NCBI GenBank assembly: GCA_035513135.1
Contig: DATKCQ010000182.1
Location: 1 to 26,749 of the forward strand
Source of the DNA: Thermohalobaculum sp035513135
GTDB lineage: Bacteria > Pseudomonadota > Alphaproteobacteria > Rhodobacterales > Rhodobacteraceae
DNA: 26,749 bases
Reading direction: 5' to 3'
Part shown: positions 17,724 through 24,767 of the stretch, one piece after another
How positions within the stretch are numbered: the first letter of the stretch is position 1
Layout: each line of letters starts with the position of its first letter
Notes under the pieces: model-generated
Seen by the model: only the letters and a program-made list of their open reading frames with translations
Database searches by the model: none
What the model was told of the DNA's origin: nothing
Translations under genes and position numbers: made by a program

Positions 17724-18542
17724 ATGGCGACCACCCAGTTCAGGCCGGTTCTGGCGCCCGGCGCCCTCGAGGGCCACAGCGTGCTGGTGACCGGCGCCGG
17801 CAGCGGCATCGGACGCGCCATCGCGCTGCGCCTGCTGGCGCTCGGCGCGCGGGTGACCGGCTGCGGGCGCACGGCGGAGACGCTGGCCGAGACCGGGCGG
17901 CTCGCAGGCGGGGCGGCGCCCTACCGCCACGAGGTGTGCGATGTGCGCGAGCTGGACGAAGCGGCCGACATGGTGGCGCGGACGGCCGGGCGCGACGGCC
18001 TCACCGGCCTGGTGAACAATGCCGGCGGCCAGTTCTTCGCGCCGGCCGAGCGCATCTCGGCGCGCGGCTGGAAGGCGGTGATCGAGCTGAACCTGAACGC
18101 GGTGTTCAACCTGATCGTCGCGGCGCGGCCGTTCCTCGCCGCGGCGCACGGCGCGGTGGTCAGCATGTCGCTCAGCCCGGTGGAGCGCGGCGCCGTCGGC
18201 ATGGCGCATTCGCTCGCCGCGCGCGCGGGCGTGCTCGGGCTGACCCGCAGCTTGGCGCTGGAGTGGGCGGGCGACGGCATCCGCCTCAACTGCATCGGGC
18301 CCGGCACCGTGCTGACGCCGGCGCTGGCGGGCGAGAGCGAGGGCGGGCCGGTCGGTGGACCGATCGGGCGCCTGATCGCCGCCACGCCCATGGGCCGGGC
18401 GACGTCGCCCGAGGAGGTGGCCGAGCTCACCGCTTTCCTCCTTAGCTCGGCCGGGGCGATGATGACCGGCCAGCTCATCCAGATCGACGGCGGCGCCCAT
18501 CTCGGCGCGCCGGTGAACATGCTTGGGGAGGACACGCGGTGA
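17724..18542 (+). CDS. SDR-family oxidoreductase, PECR-like (trans-2-enoyl-CoA reductase type)
   Basis: This 272-residue short-chain dehydrogenase has TGAGSGIG (23-30) and NNAGG (98-102). The normal YxxxK pair is absent: the aligned residues are Ser163 and Arg167 in HSLAARAGVLGLTRSLALEW. That stretch closely resembles human peroxisomal trans-2-enoyl-CoA reductase (PECR), which reads HSGAARAGV at the same place, so this is a subgroup feature rather than decay. PECR reduces the 2,3 double bond of enoyl-CoAs with NADPH. Here it could saturate a double bond of a CoA intermediate, or act in the opposite direction. It starts 6 bp after the ligase, and its stop overlaps the GTG start of the MaoC gene. 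Confidence 0.88.
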   Translation: MATTQFRPVLAPGALEGHSVLVTGAGSGIGRAIALRLLALGARVTGCGRTAETLAETGRLAGGAAPYRHEVCDVRELDEAADMVARTAGRDGLTGLVNNAGGQFFAPAERISARGWKAVIELNLNAVFNLIVAARPFLAAAHGAVVSMSLSPVERGAVGMAHSLAARAGVLGLTRSLALEWAGDGIRLNCIGPGTVLTPALAGESEGGPVGGPIGRLIAATPMGRATSPEEVAELTAFLLSSAGAMMTGQLIQIDGGAHLGAPVNMLGEDTR

Positions 18543-18991
18543 ACACGCTCTATTATGAGGATCTGGAGGTCGGGCAGACCTTCCGCAGCCCGGCGCGCAC
18601 CGTGACCGAGGCCGATCTGACGATCTTCGCGATGGTGTCGGGCGACTGGAACCCGATCCACAGCGATGCGGAGTATGCCCGGAAAACCCCCTACGGCCAG
18701 CGCATCGTGCACGGCGTACTGGGGATCGCCATCGTGACGGGCATGTTCGACCGGCTGGGGATCTTCGAGGACTCGGCGCTGGCGCTGCTCGGCATCGACG
18801 AGTGGCGCTTCCTGGCGCCGATCCTGGTCGGCGACACCGTGCACATGGAGCTCGAGATCGCCGGGAAGCGCCTGACGAGCAAGGGCGACCGCGGCATCAT
18901 CGACCGGCGCATCCGGCTGGTCCGGCACGACGGCACGGTGCTGCAGGAGGGCCGCATGGGCATGATGACAAAGCTGCGACCGGAGGCCTGA
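18539..18991 (+). CDS. MaoC-family (R)-specific enoyl-CoA hydratase-like protein
   Basis: This 150-residue single hotdog domain hydrates trans-2-enoyl-CoA. The hydratase-2 motif is present as SGDWNPIHSDAEYA, with Asp36 and His41 in the catalytic positions, followed by RIVHGVLGIAIVTG. EVGQTF near the N-terminus (here LEVGQTF) and the late FLAPILVGDTV are typical of the family. It starts with GTG overlapping the SDR stop (GTGA), giving translational coupling. It is one of three hotdog proteins in the operon. Unlike the 20626 protein, it keeps the active-site residues and is probably a self-sufficient homodimeric hydratase. Confidence 0.92.
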   Translation: MNTLYYEDLEVGQTFRSPARTVTEADLTIFAMVSGDWNPIHSDAEYARKTPYGQRIVHGVLGIAIVTGMFDRLGIFEDSALALLGIDEWRFLAPILVGDTVHMELEIAGKRLTSKGDRGIIDRRIRLVRHDGTVLQEGRMGMMTKLRPEA

Positions 18992-19015
18992 CCACGGGAC
19001 GGCGGGGAGGTGCAC

Positions 19016-20629
19016 ATGGCACGGACGAAGCCTGACCCCCGGACGGTGCCGGGGCTTCTCGCCGAGCAGCGCGGGAAGGGGACGGCGCTGATCTACCGGG
19101 GCCGCGCGTGGAGCTATGCCGAGCTCGAGGAGCTTGGACGGCGCGTGGCGGCGGGGCTGAAGGCGCGCGGCATCGGGCCGGGCGACCGGGTGGGCATCTG
19201 GCTGCCGAACTGCCCGGCCTACATCCTCCTCTACTTCGCCTGCGCGCGGCTCGGCGCCGTCGCCGTTGCGGTGAACACGCGCTACCGCAGCGTCGAGGTC
19301 GCGGACATCGTGACGCGCGCGCGCTGCAGGGCGCTGGCGTTCTGGCCGGGCTTCCGGGGCATCGACTTCGCCGCGATCCTCGGCGCGGTCGACGCCCCGG
19401 CGCTCGCCGGGCTCGACAGCCTGATCGTCTACGAGGAGGCGGACGAACGCGCCCCGACCGCCCCGGAACTGCCGGGCGTCGCGACGGTCGCCTTCGCCGA
19501 TCTCACCGATACTCCGGCGCTCGACGCGGACCTGTCCACGCCCGAGAGCCCGTGCAACATCTTCACCACCTCGGGCACCACCAAGGCGCCGAAATTCGTG
19601 CTGCACAAGCAGTCGGTGATCGTGCGCCACGCCCGCGATGTGGTGCGCGGCTTCGGCTACGGCGCGGGCGACGTTCGCATGCTGCAGACCGTGCCGCTGT
19701 GCGGCGTGTTCGGCTTCAACCAGTATGCGGCAACCGTGGCTGCCGGGGCGCCAACGCTGATGCTGCCGGCGTTCGACGCCGAGGAGGCCGTGCGGCTGAT
19801 CAACGAGCACCGGGTCACGCACACGGCGGGCGCCGACGACATGGCCGAGCGCCTGCTCGCGGTCAGCGACGCGCCGCGGCCGATGCCGAGCCTGCGGCAC
19901 TTCGCCTACGCCCGGTTCAACGCGGCGCTGATCGACATCGTCGAGCGCGCCGAGGCGCGCGGCGTCACGCTGTGCGGCGTCTACGGCAGCAGCGAGCTGC
20001 AGGCACTGTTCTCGGTGCAGCCCGCGGACGCGCCGGCCGAGCGGCGCAAGCTCGGCGGCGGCGTGCCGGTGTCCCGCGAAACGCGGGTCAGGGCGCGCAA
20101 CCCCGAGACGGGCGAGCTCCTGGCCCATGGCGAGCCGGGCGAGCTGGAGATCCGTGCCCCGAGCGCCATGATCGGCTATGACGGCAACGACGAGGCGACG
20201 CGCGCCGCCTTCACTGGGGACGGCTATTTCCGCACCGGCGACCTCGGCTACGCGCTCGAGGACGGCAGCTTCGTCTACCTCTCGCGCGCGGGCGACGTGC
20301 TCCGGCTCGGCGGCTTCCTCGTCAACCCCGCCGAGATCGAGGCGCACCTGCTCACGCACGACGCGGTGCACGGCTGCCAGGTGGTCGGCGTCGAGACCGT
20401 GCGGGGCACCGCGCCGGTCGCCTTCGTCACGCTTCGCTCCGGCGCGTCCGCCGACGAGGCCGGCCTGACCGCCCACTGCAAGGGCGCGCTGGCGGGATTC
20501 AAGGTGCCCGCGCGCGTGTTCGTGATCGACGCCTTCCCCACCACCGAGAGCGCCAACGGCACCAAGATCCAGCGCGGCAAGCTGCGCGAGATGGCGCAGA
20601 GCCGCATGGGCGACGAGGCCGCGCCATGA
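19016..20629 (+). CDS. Acyl-CoA synthetase (AMP-forming, class I adenylate-forming enzyme)
   Basis: This 537-residue enzyme is the second CoA ligase of the operon and belongs to a different branch from the PaaK-like one. Motifs run in order: WSYAELEELGRRVAAGL (about 32-48); P-loop FTTSGTTKAPKFV (183-195), with Lys-Ala where Lys-Gly is unusual anyway; YGSSELQ in place of YGxTE; YFRTGDLGY; the hinge RAGDVLRLGGFLVNPAEIE; and the C-terminal catalytic Lys in NGTKIQRGKL. It is related to fatty-acid and aryl/acyl-CoA ligases. GTG 19010 is possible, but GGGGAGG lies 6 bp before ATG 19016. The stop overlaps the next start (ATGA). Two ligases suggest that two different acids, for example the substrate and a cleavage product, need activation. 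Confidence 0.93.
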   Translation: MARTKPDPRTVPGLLAEQRGKGTALIYRGRAWSYAELEELGRRVAAGLKARGIGPGDRVGIWLPNCPAYILLYFACARLGAVAVAVNTRYRSVEVADIVTRARCRALAFWPGFRGIDFAAILGAVDAPALAGLDSLIVYEEADERAPTAPELPGVATVAFADLTDTPALDADLSTPESPCNIFTTSGTTKAPKFVLHKQSVIVRHARDVVRGFGYGAGDVRMLQTVPLCGVFGFNQYAATVAAGAPTLMLPAFDAEEAVRLINEHRVTHTAGADDMAERLLAVSDAPRPMPSLRHFAYARFNAALIDIVERAEARGVTLCGVYGSSELQALFSVQPADAPAERRKLGGGVPVSRETRVRARNPETGELLAHGEPGELEIRAPSAMIGYDGNDEATRAAFTGDGYFRTGDLGYALEDGSFVYLSRAGDVLRLGGFLVNPAEIEAHLLTHDAVHGCQVVGVETVRGTAPVAFVTLRSGASADEAGLTAHCKGALAGFKVPARVFVIDAFPTTESANGTKIQRGKLREMAQSRMGDEAAP

Positions 20630-21051
20630 GCGGGACAGGCGACGCGGCAGACCCCTGGACCTACGACGATTTCGAGGTCGGCGCCGGGATCGGCACGGTC
20701 GAGGTGGCGCTCGACGAGCGCCGGCTCGGGCTGTGGCGCCGCATCTATGCCGGTCCGGGGGCGGAGGCCGGGGCGGGTGACGCGGCGGTGCCGCAGGGGG
20801 TGGTGGTCGCCGCCATGATGGAGGGGTTCATCAAGGTGATCGACCCGCGGCCGCCGGGCAACATCCATGCCGGCCAGACGCTCGACTTCAGCGGCGTGCC
20901 GGTGCGCCCGGGCGCGCGCCTCTCGATCGTCTTCACCTGCATGGCCAGGGAGATCCGGCGCGAGCGGCGCTGGGTGACGTTCGGCGTGCGGGTGCTCGAC
21001 GGCGAGACGCCGGTGGCGCGCGGCGAGATCGTCTCGATCTGGGCGAAGTGA
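20626..21051 (+). CDS. MaoC-like hotdog protein lacking the hydratase motif
   Basis: This 141-residue protein looks like a single hotdog domain: WTYDDFEVGAGIGTVEVAL at the start matches MaoC-type N-termini, and NIHAGQTLDFSGVPVRPGARLSIVF fits the central hotdog strands. The DxNPxHxD active-site motif is missing, so it is probably not an independent hydratase. It overlaps the ligase stop by 4 bp (ATGA) and leads directly into a complete MaoC gene, a Cys-less thiolase-fold gene and a DUF35 gene. In the steroid ChsH1-ChsH2 hydratase, one hotdog subunit is also catalytically silent and pairs with an active one, so a heteromeric role is likely (inference). Confidence 0.72.
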   Translation: MSGTGDAADPWTYDDFEVGAGIGTVEVALDERRLGLWRRIYAGPGAEAGAGDAAVPQGVVVAAMMEGFIKVIDPRPPGNIHAGQTLDFSGVPVRPGARLSIVFTCMAREIRRERRWVTFGVRVLDGETPVARGEIVSIWAK

Positions 21052-21065
21052 GCGAGGTGCCGAGC

Positions 21066-21467
21066 ATGGCCGATGCCGACGAGACGCTGCCCGGCGAGAT
21101 CGCGCCCCTCGAGCTCGCCGCCAGCCAGGACATGGTGCTCGCCTATGCCGAGCTGACCGACGATTTCAACCCGATCCACGTCGATCCCGCTTTCGCCGCC
21201 GAAACCCCGTTCGGCGGGCCGATCGCGCACGGCACGATGGCGCTGAACCTGGTGCTGGTGGCGGTGGAGCGCAGCCTCGGCCGCCCGGTCTGCGGGCTCG
21301 CGGTGCGTTTCGTGAAGCCGGTGCCGGTCGGGGCGACGATCCGCGCCGGGGGACGGCTCGCGGACGCCGCGCGCGGGACCTATGAGGTTTTCGTCGAGAC
21401 CGACGCCGGCGTGCGTGCCCTCGAAGGCACGCTGACCGTCGGGCCGGCGCCGAGAGCCGCGCCATGA
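21066..21467 (+). CDS. MaoC-family enoyl-CoA hydratase subunit
   Basis: This hotdog protein of about 133 residues has the hydratase-2 motif DDFNPIHVDPAFA with Asp33 and His38, followed by GPIAHGTMALNLVLV. A GTG at 21048 overlaps the previous stop (GTGA) and would add six residues. ATG 21066 is preferred because GAGGTG lies at 21053-21058, but coupling makes GTG possible. It ends in an ATGA overlap with the thiolase-fold gene. By analogy with ChsH1, it would be the catalytic partner of the silent hotdog protein encoded just upstream, hydrating an enoyl-CoA that the next two proteins then cleave. Confidence 0.88.
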   Translation: MADADETLPGEIAPLELAASQDMVLAYAELTDDFNPIHVDPAFAAETPFGGPIAHGTMALNLVLVAVERSLGRPVCGLAVRFVKPVPVGATIRAGGRLADAARGTYEVFVETDAGVRALEGTLTVGPAPRAAP

Positions 21468-22603
21468 CCCATGTGCGCGGCACCGCCGTCACGGCGTTCG
21501 GGCGGCTCGAGGGGTCGACCACGCTGTCGCTGATGGGCGACGCCGCGGCCACCGCGCTGGACGATTCGGGGCTCGAGCGCGGCGCGATCGACGGCCTCGT
21601 CACCGGCTACTCCACCACCATGCCGCACCTGATGCTCTCGACCGTGTTCGCCGAGGCGTTCGGGCTGCGCCCGGCCTACGCCCATTCGGTGCAGCTCGGC
21701 GGCGCCACCGGGGCGGCGATGCTGATGCTCGGCGACCTGCTGGTGCGCTCGGGCGAGGCGCGCAACGTGCTGATCGTCGCGGGCGAGAACCGGCTCAGCG
21801 GGCAGGGCCGGAGCGGCGCCATCCAGGCGCTGGCGCAGGTCGGGCACCCGACCGCCGAGGTGCCGCTGGGCGCGACCGTGCCGGCCTACTACGCGCTCGC
21901 GGCCTCGCGCTACCTGCACGAGACCGGGGCGCGCGAGCGCGACCTCGCGGAACTCGCCGTGCTGATGCGCCGCCACGCCACGGACACCGGGGGCGCGCAC
22001 CTGGCCGCGCCGGTCACGCTGGCCGAGGTGATGGCGTCGAAGCCGATCGCCTCGCCGCTGAAGCTGCTCGACTGCTGCCCCATCTCGGACGGCGCGGCGG
22101 CGGTCGTGCTCGCGGCCGAAGCGGCGAACGGCCCGGCGGTGCGCATCGCCGGGGCAGCGCAGGCGCACACCCACCAGCATGTGAGCGAAGCGCCGGACGA
22201 TATCGCCGCGGGCGCGCGCATCGCCTCGGCCAGGGCGCTGGAGCGCGCGGGCATCGGGCTCGCCGATATCGGCTACCTCGCGGTCTACGACAGCTTCACG
22301 GTGACGCTGGCGCTGCTGCTCGAGGCGCTCGGCATCAGCGCGCCGGGTGCGGCGGGCGCGGACGCGCGCGCCGGCCGGTTCGGCCGCGCAGGCCCCCTGC
22401 CCCTCAACACGCATGGCGGCCTGCTCTCCTACGGCCATTGCGGGGTCGCCGGCGCCATGGCGCATTTCGTCGAGGCGGTGCGGCAGATGACCGGGCGCTG
22501 CGGCGCGCGGCAGGTGCCGGGCGCGCCGGCCCACGCGCTCTATCACGGCGACGGCGGGGTGCTCTCGTCCCACGCCAGCCTGGTGCTGGAGCGGACGCGA
22601 TGA
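21464..22603 (+). CDS. Thiolase-fold protein without nucleophilic Cys (SCP2/Ltp-type, candidate acyl-CoA aldolase)
   Basis: This 379-residue protein has the thiolase fold of the SCP2/lipid-transfer branch. The region that normally carries the nucleophilic Cys reads VQLGGATGAAML (77-88), with no Cys. The C-terminal half keeps the His motif NTHGGLLSYGHCGVAGA (315-331), including Cys326, and YHGDGGVLSSHASLVL. A classical thiolase needs the first Cys, so thiolysis is doubtful. Cys-less members such as Ltp2 of steroid degradation are aldolases that cleave beta-hydroxyacyl-CoA and need a DUF35 partner. A DUF35 gene overlaps the stop here (ATGA), and two hotdog genes precede it. The aldolase role is an inference from this context. 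Confidence 0.9.
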   Translation: MTHVRGTAVTAFGRLEGSTTLSLMGDAAATALDDSGLERGAIDGLVTGYSTTMPHLMLSTVFAEAFGLRPAYAHSVQLGGATGAAMLMLGDLLVRSGEARNVLIVAGENRLSGQGRSGAIQALAQVGHPTAEVPLGATVPAYYALAASRYLHETGARERDLAELAVLMRRHATDTGGAHLAAPVTLAEVMASKPIASPLKLLDCCPISDGAAAVVLAAEAANGPAVRIAGAAQAHTHQHVSEAPDDIAAGARIASARALERAGIGLADIGYLAVYDSFTVTLALLLEALGISAPGAAGADARAGRFGRAGPLPLNTHGGLLSYGHCGVAGAMAHFVEAVRQMTGRCGARQVPGAPAHALYHGDGGVLSSHASLVLERTR

Positions 22604-22971
22604 GCGCGGACCCGCAGCCCGGCGCGATCGCGCTCGAGCGCTGCCGGCGCTGCGGCCACGCTTGGGTGCTGGGGCGCCGGCGCTGCCCGCGCTGCGGGGC
22701 GCAGGAGATCGAGCGGTCGCGCGCGGCCGGGCGCGGCCGCGTCCATGCCACGACGCTGGTCCACCGTGCGCCCGACGAGACCTTCGCTTCCATCGCCCCC
22801 TACCGGATCGGGCTGGTCGATCTCGACGAGGGCCCGCGGCTGATGGCGCATCTGCGCGGCGAGGTGGCGATCGGCAGCCGCGTCGCGGGCCGGATCGAGA
22901 CCGTGGCGGGACGCGACATCCCGGTCTTCGGGCCCGACGACGGCGAGCCGTCCGACGAGCCAGCGACATGA
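22600..22971 (+). CDS. DUF35 zinc-ribbon/OB-fold protein (thiolase or aldolase partner)
   Basis: This 123-residue protein has an N-terminal zinc ribbon with two CxxC pairs (Cys15/Cys18 and Cys29/Cys32) and a C-terminal OB fold of the DUF35 family: RVHATTLVHRAPDETFASIAPYRIGLVDLDEGPRL and AIGSRVAGRIE. DUF35 proteins bind thiolase-fold enzymes and are required for their activity, for instance in Ltp2 aldolases and archaeal HMG-CoA synthesis. It overlaps the thiolase-fold gene by 4 bp, the typical pairing. It is the last gene of the operon; a convergent deacetylase gene ends 49 bp beyond. Confidence 0.92.
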   Translation: MSADPQPGAIALERCRRCGHAWVLGRRRCPRCGAQEIERSRAAGRGRVHATTLVHRAPDETFASIAPYRIGLVDLDEGPRLMAHLRGEVAIGSRVAGRIETVAGRDIPVFGPDDGEPSDEPAT

Positions 22972-23020
22972 CCGGGACCGCGATGCGCGAAAGCGAAGCT
23001 GCAAATGCACCGATCGCCGG

Positions 23021-23908
23021 TCACGGCACCGTGCCGGCCGGCAGGCTGGCGCAGTGGCGCGCGATCTCGCCGGGGGTGGTCAGCCAGACGGTCTCGCGAT
23101 GGCGCACGATGTGCTCCATGGCGCGGCGGAAGGCGCGCAGCCGGAACGGCTGGCCGATGACGAAGGGATGCACGACCACGGTGTAGACCAGCGGGCGGCG
23201 GGCGGACTGCACCAGCATCTCGTCGAACTGGTCGATCATCATCGCCTCGAACTCGCGCGCGCTGTGCTGGCGGAACACGAGCGCCGGCGAGTCGTTGATC
23301 TCGATGGAGTACGGCACGGACAGGATCGGGCCGGCGCGCGTGCGCATCCAGAAGGGCTGGTCGTCGGCGGGCCAGTCGAGCACGTAGCTGTATCCGGCCT
23401 CCTTCAGGAGGTCGAGGGTGACCGGCGACTGGGCGAGGTAGGGGCCGAGCCAGCCCGCCGGGGGCTGCCCGAAATGGCGCGCGATGCCCTGCGTCGCCTC
23501 GGCGATCAGCCGGGCCTCCTCGGCCTCGGGCAGCACGTCCTGGCGCTCGGCGTTGCTGCGCCCGTGGCCGATCACCTCGTCGCCGCGCTGCCTGATGCGC
23601 TCGACGATGGCGGGACAGGCGTCGAGCACCAGCGAGTTCACGTTGTGCGAGGCGGGCAGCGCCAGCGCGTCCAGCAGGTCGAAGAGATACCACTGTCCAA
23701 CCCGGTTGCCGTAGTCGCGCCAGGCGTAGTTGCGCGTGCTCTGGGCCGCGCCCACCTGGGCGCTGTCGCTGCCGAGGCCGGAGAGGAAGGCGAACTGCTC
23801 GATGTTGTTGCACACGCACACGGCCAGCCGCTGGCCTCCGGGCCACGCGTAGTCCGGGCGCCCGCTGAGCGGGCTGTAGTCGTAGCGGTCGTGGCTGGGC
23901 AGGTCCAT
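23021..23908 (-). CDS. Polysaccharide deacetylase-family protein (NodB-like, PuuE/allantoinase-type)
   Basis: This 295-residue protein has the (beta/alpha)7 NodB-homology fold in its cytoplasmic, non-secreted form (no signal peptide). The usual TFDD motif is replaced by CNNIEQF, close to the NVE-F pattern of PuuE-like allantoinases. The HxxxH metal motif reads HGRSN (115-119), with Asn at the second position. GWLGPYLAQSPVTLDLLKEAGYSYVLDW and the later VVHPFVIGQPFR fit the family. PuuE-type enzymes hydrolyse cyclic amides without being sugar deacetylases, so hydrolysis of a C-N bond in a small molecule is plausible. GGAGG precedes ATG 23908. It is transcribed divergently from the isochorismatase operon and probably belongs to the same pathway. 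Confidence 0.87.
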   Translation of the reverse strand: MDLPSHDRYDYSPLSGRPDYAWPGGQRLAVCVCNNIEQFAFLSGLGSDSAQVGAAQSTRNYAWRDYGNRVGQWYLFDLLDALALPASHNVNSLVLDACPAIVERIRQRGDEVIGHGRSNAERQDVLPEAEEARLIAEATQGIARHFGQPPAGWLGPYLAQSPVTLDLLKEAGYSYVLDWPADDQPFWMRTRAGPILSVPYSIEINDSPALVFRQHSAREFEAMMIDQFDEMLVQSARRPLVYTVVVHPFVIGQPFRLRAFRRAMEHIVRHRETVWLTTPGEIARHCASLPAGTVP

Positions 23909-23957
23909 CGGTGCCTCCGGAGGGGGTGAGCACCCGCGCGGGGCGCAAGCGCGAACC

Positions 23958-23986
23958 TTGACAAGCGCCGGCCGGGTTCGTCAACT
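23958..23986. promoter_or_regulatory. Putative overlapping divergent promoters between deacetylase and isochorismatase genes
   Basis: TTGACA (23958-23963), a perfect -35, is 17 bp from TCAACT (23981-23986) on the plus strand. Because TTGAC and GTCAA form an inverted repeat here, the minus strand shows TTGACG (23984-23979) and TCAAGG (23961-23956) at the same spacing. The -10 elements are weak. CCGGCCGG lies in the middle. The interval could equally be a regulator-binding dyad. Confidence 0.35.
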
Positions 23987-24030
23987 GGCGGCGCTCATCG
24001 CCCGTCGTCGCCGTTTCAGGCATCCGCGCG

Positions 24031-24075
24031 GAGGCTCCATGCACCGAGGCTCCATGCACCGAGGCTCCATGCAAC
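24031..24075 (+). repeat. Three tandem 15-bp units, each holding a ribosome-binding site and an ATG
   Basis: The unit GAGGCTCCATGCACC occurs at 24031, 24046 and 24061; the third copy ends AAC instead of ACC. Each copy contains GAGG four bases before an ATG, and 15 bp keeps all three ATGs (24039, 24054, 24069) in the same frame. The encoded repeat is M-H-R-G-S. The first copy has the best ribosome-binding site (GGAGG). Confidence 0.85.
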
Positions 24076-24767
24076 CCTGGGGGGACGTGATCACCCCGGA
24101 GGACGAACGCCGCTACGAGGCGGCCGGGTTCGGCCGGCCCGGCGGCATCGGCAGGCGGCCCGGCCTGCTGATCATCGATGTGCAGTACCGCACCGTGGGG
24201 ACCGGGCGCAAACCCTACTGGGAGGCGATCGAGGAGTATCCCACCGCTTGCGGCGAGGACGGCTGGCGGGCGGTGGACCATATCGGGCCGCTGCTCGCGG
24301 CCTTCCGCGCGCGCGCGTTGCCGGTGCTCTATCCGCACGTGGCGCCGAAGAACCCGGAGACCGATGCCGGGCGGCTGGCGGCGAAGGTGCCCGCGATCAT
24401 GGGGATCGACGCCGAGGGCTATCGCTTCGTCGAGGAGGTCGCGCCTGCGCCCGGCGACGTGCTGCTGCCCAAGAAGCACCCGAGCGCCTTCTTCGGCACG
24501 CCCCTGGTCAGCCATTTGATCGACCTCGGGGTCGACACGCTGTTCGTCACCGGCTGCACGACCAGCGGCTGCATACGGGCCTCGGTGACCGATGCGTTCG
24601 CCTTGAACTTCAAGGTGGTGATCCCGCACGAGTGCGTCTACGACCGCAGCCCCACCTCGCACGCCGTCAACCTGTGGGACATGAACGCCAAATACGCCGA
24701 CGTGATGCCGACGGCGCAGGCGATCGCCCGGCTCGGCGAGGTCGCCGCCGGATCGGGAGGCAGCTGA
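24039..24767 (+). CDS. Isochorismatase-fold cysteine hydrolase (N-carbamoylsarcosine amidase / maleamate amidohydrolase type)
   Basis: This protein (242 residues from ATG 24039, 232 from ATG 24069) hydrolyses a C-N bond by the Asp-Lys-Cys mechanism. The triad is visible as Asp47 in LLIIDVQYRT, Lys146 in LLPKKHPSAFFGT, and Cys178 in TGCTTSGCIRASVTDA. The TTSGCIRAS context with HECVYDRSPTSHAVNLWDM is like N-carbamoylsarcosine amidases and maleamate amidohydrolase rather than true isochorismatases. The start lies in a threefold tandem repeat; homologous N-termini suggest that translation at the third ATG (MQPWGDVI) gives the standard length. It overlaps the PrpD gene by one base (TGATG). It heads the second operon and probably acts on an amide or carbamoyl intermediate. 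Confidence 0.9.
   Translation: MHRGSMHRGSMQPWGDVITPEDERRYEAAGFGRPGGIGRRPGLLIIDVQYRTVGTGRKPYWEAIEEYPTACGEDGWRAVDHIGPLLAAFRARALPVLYPHVAPKNPETDAGRLAAKVPAIMGIDAEGYRFVEEVAPAPGDVLLPKKHPSAFFGTPLVSHLIDLGVDTLFVTGCTTSGCIRASVTDAFALNFKVVIPHECVYDRSPTSHAVNLWDMNAKYADVMPTAQAIARLGEVAAGSGGS

Noticed and set aside
17921..20476. Long minus-strand open frame opposite the SDR, MaoC and ligase genes
   Set aside because: It spans three recognisable plus-strand genes, has Arg/Ala/His-rich shadow composition and no domain I can recognise.
23024..23036. CGGCAC-C-GTGCCG hairpin near the end of the deacetylase gene
   Set aside because: It lies inside the coding sequence with a one-base loop that would not fold as drawn, and has no T-run, so a terminator call for either convergent gene is not justified.
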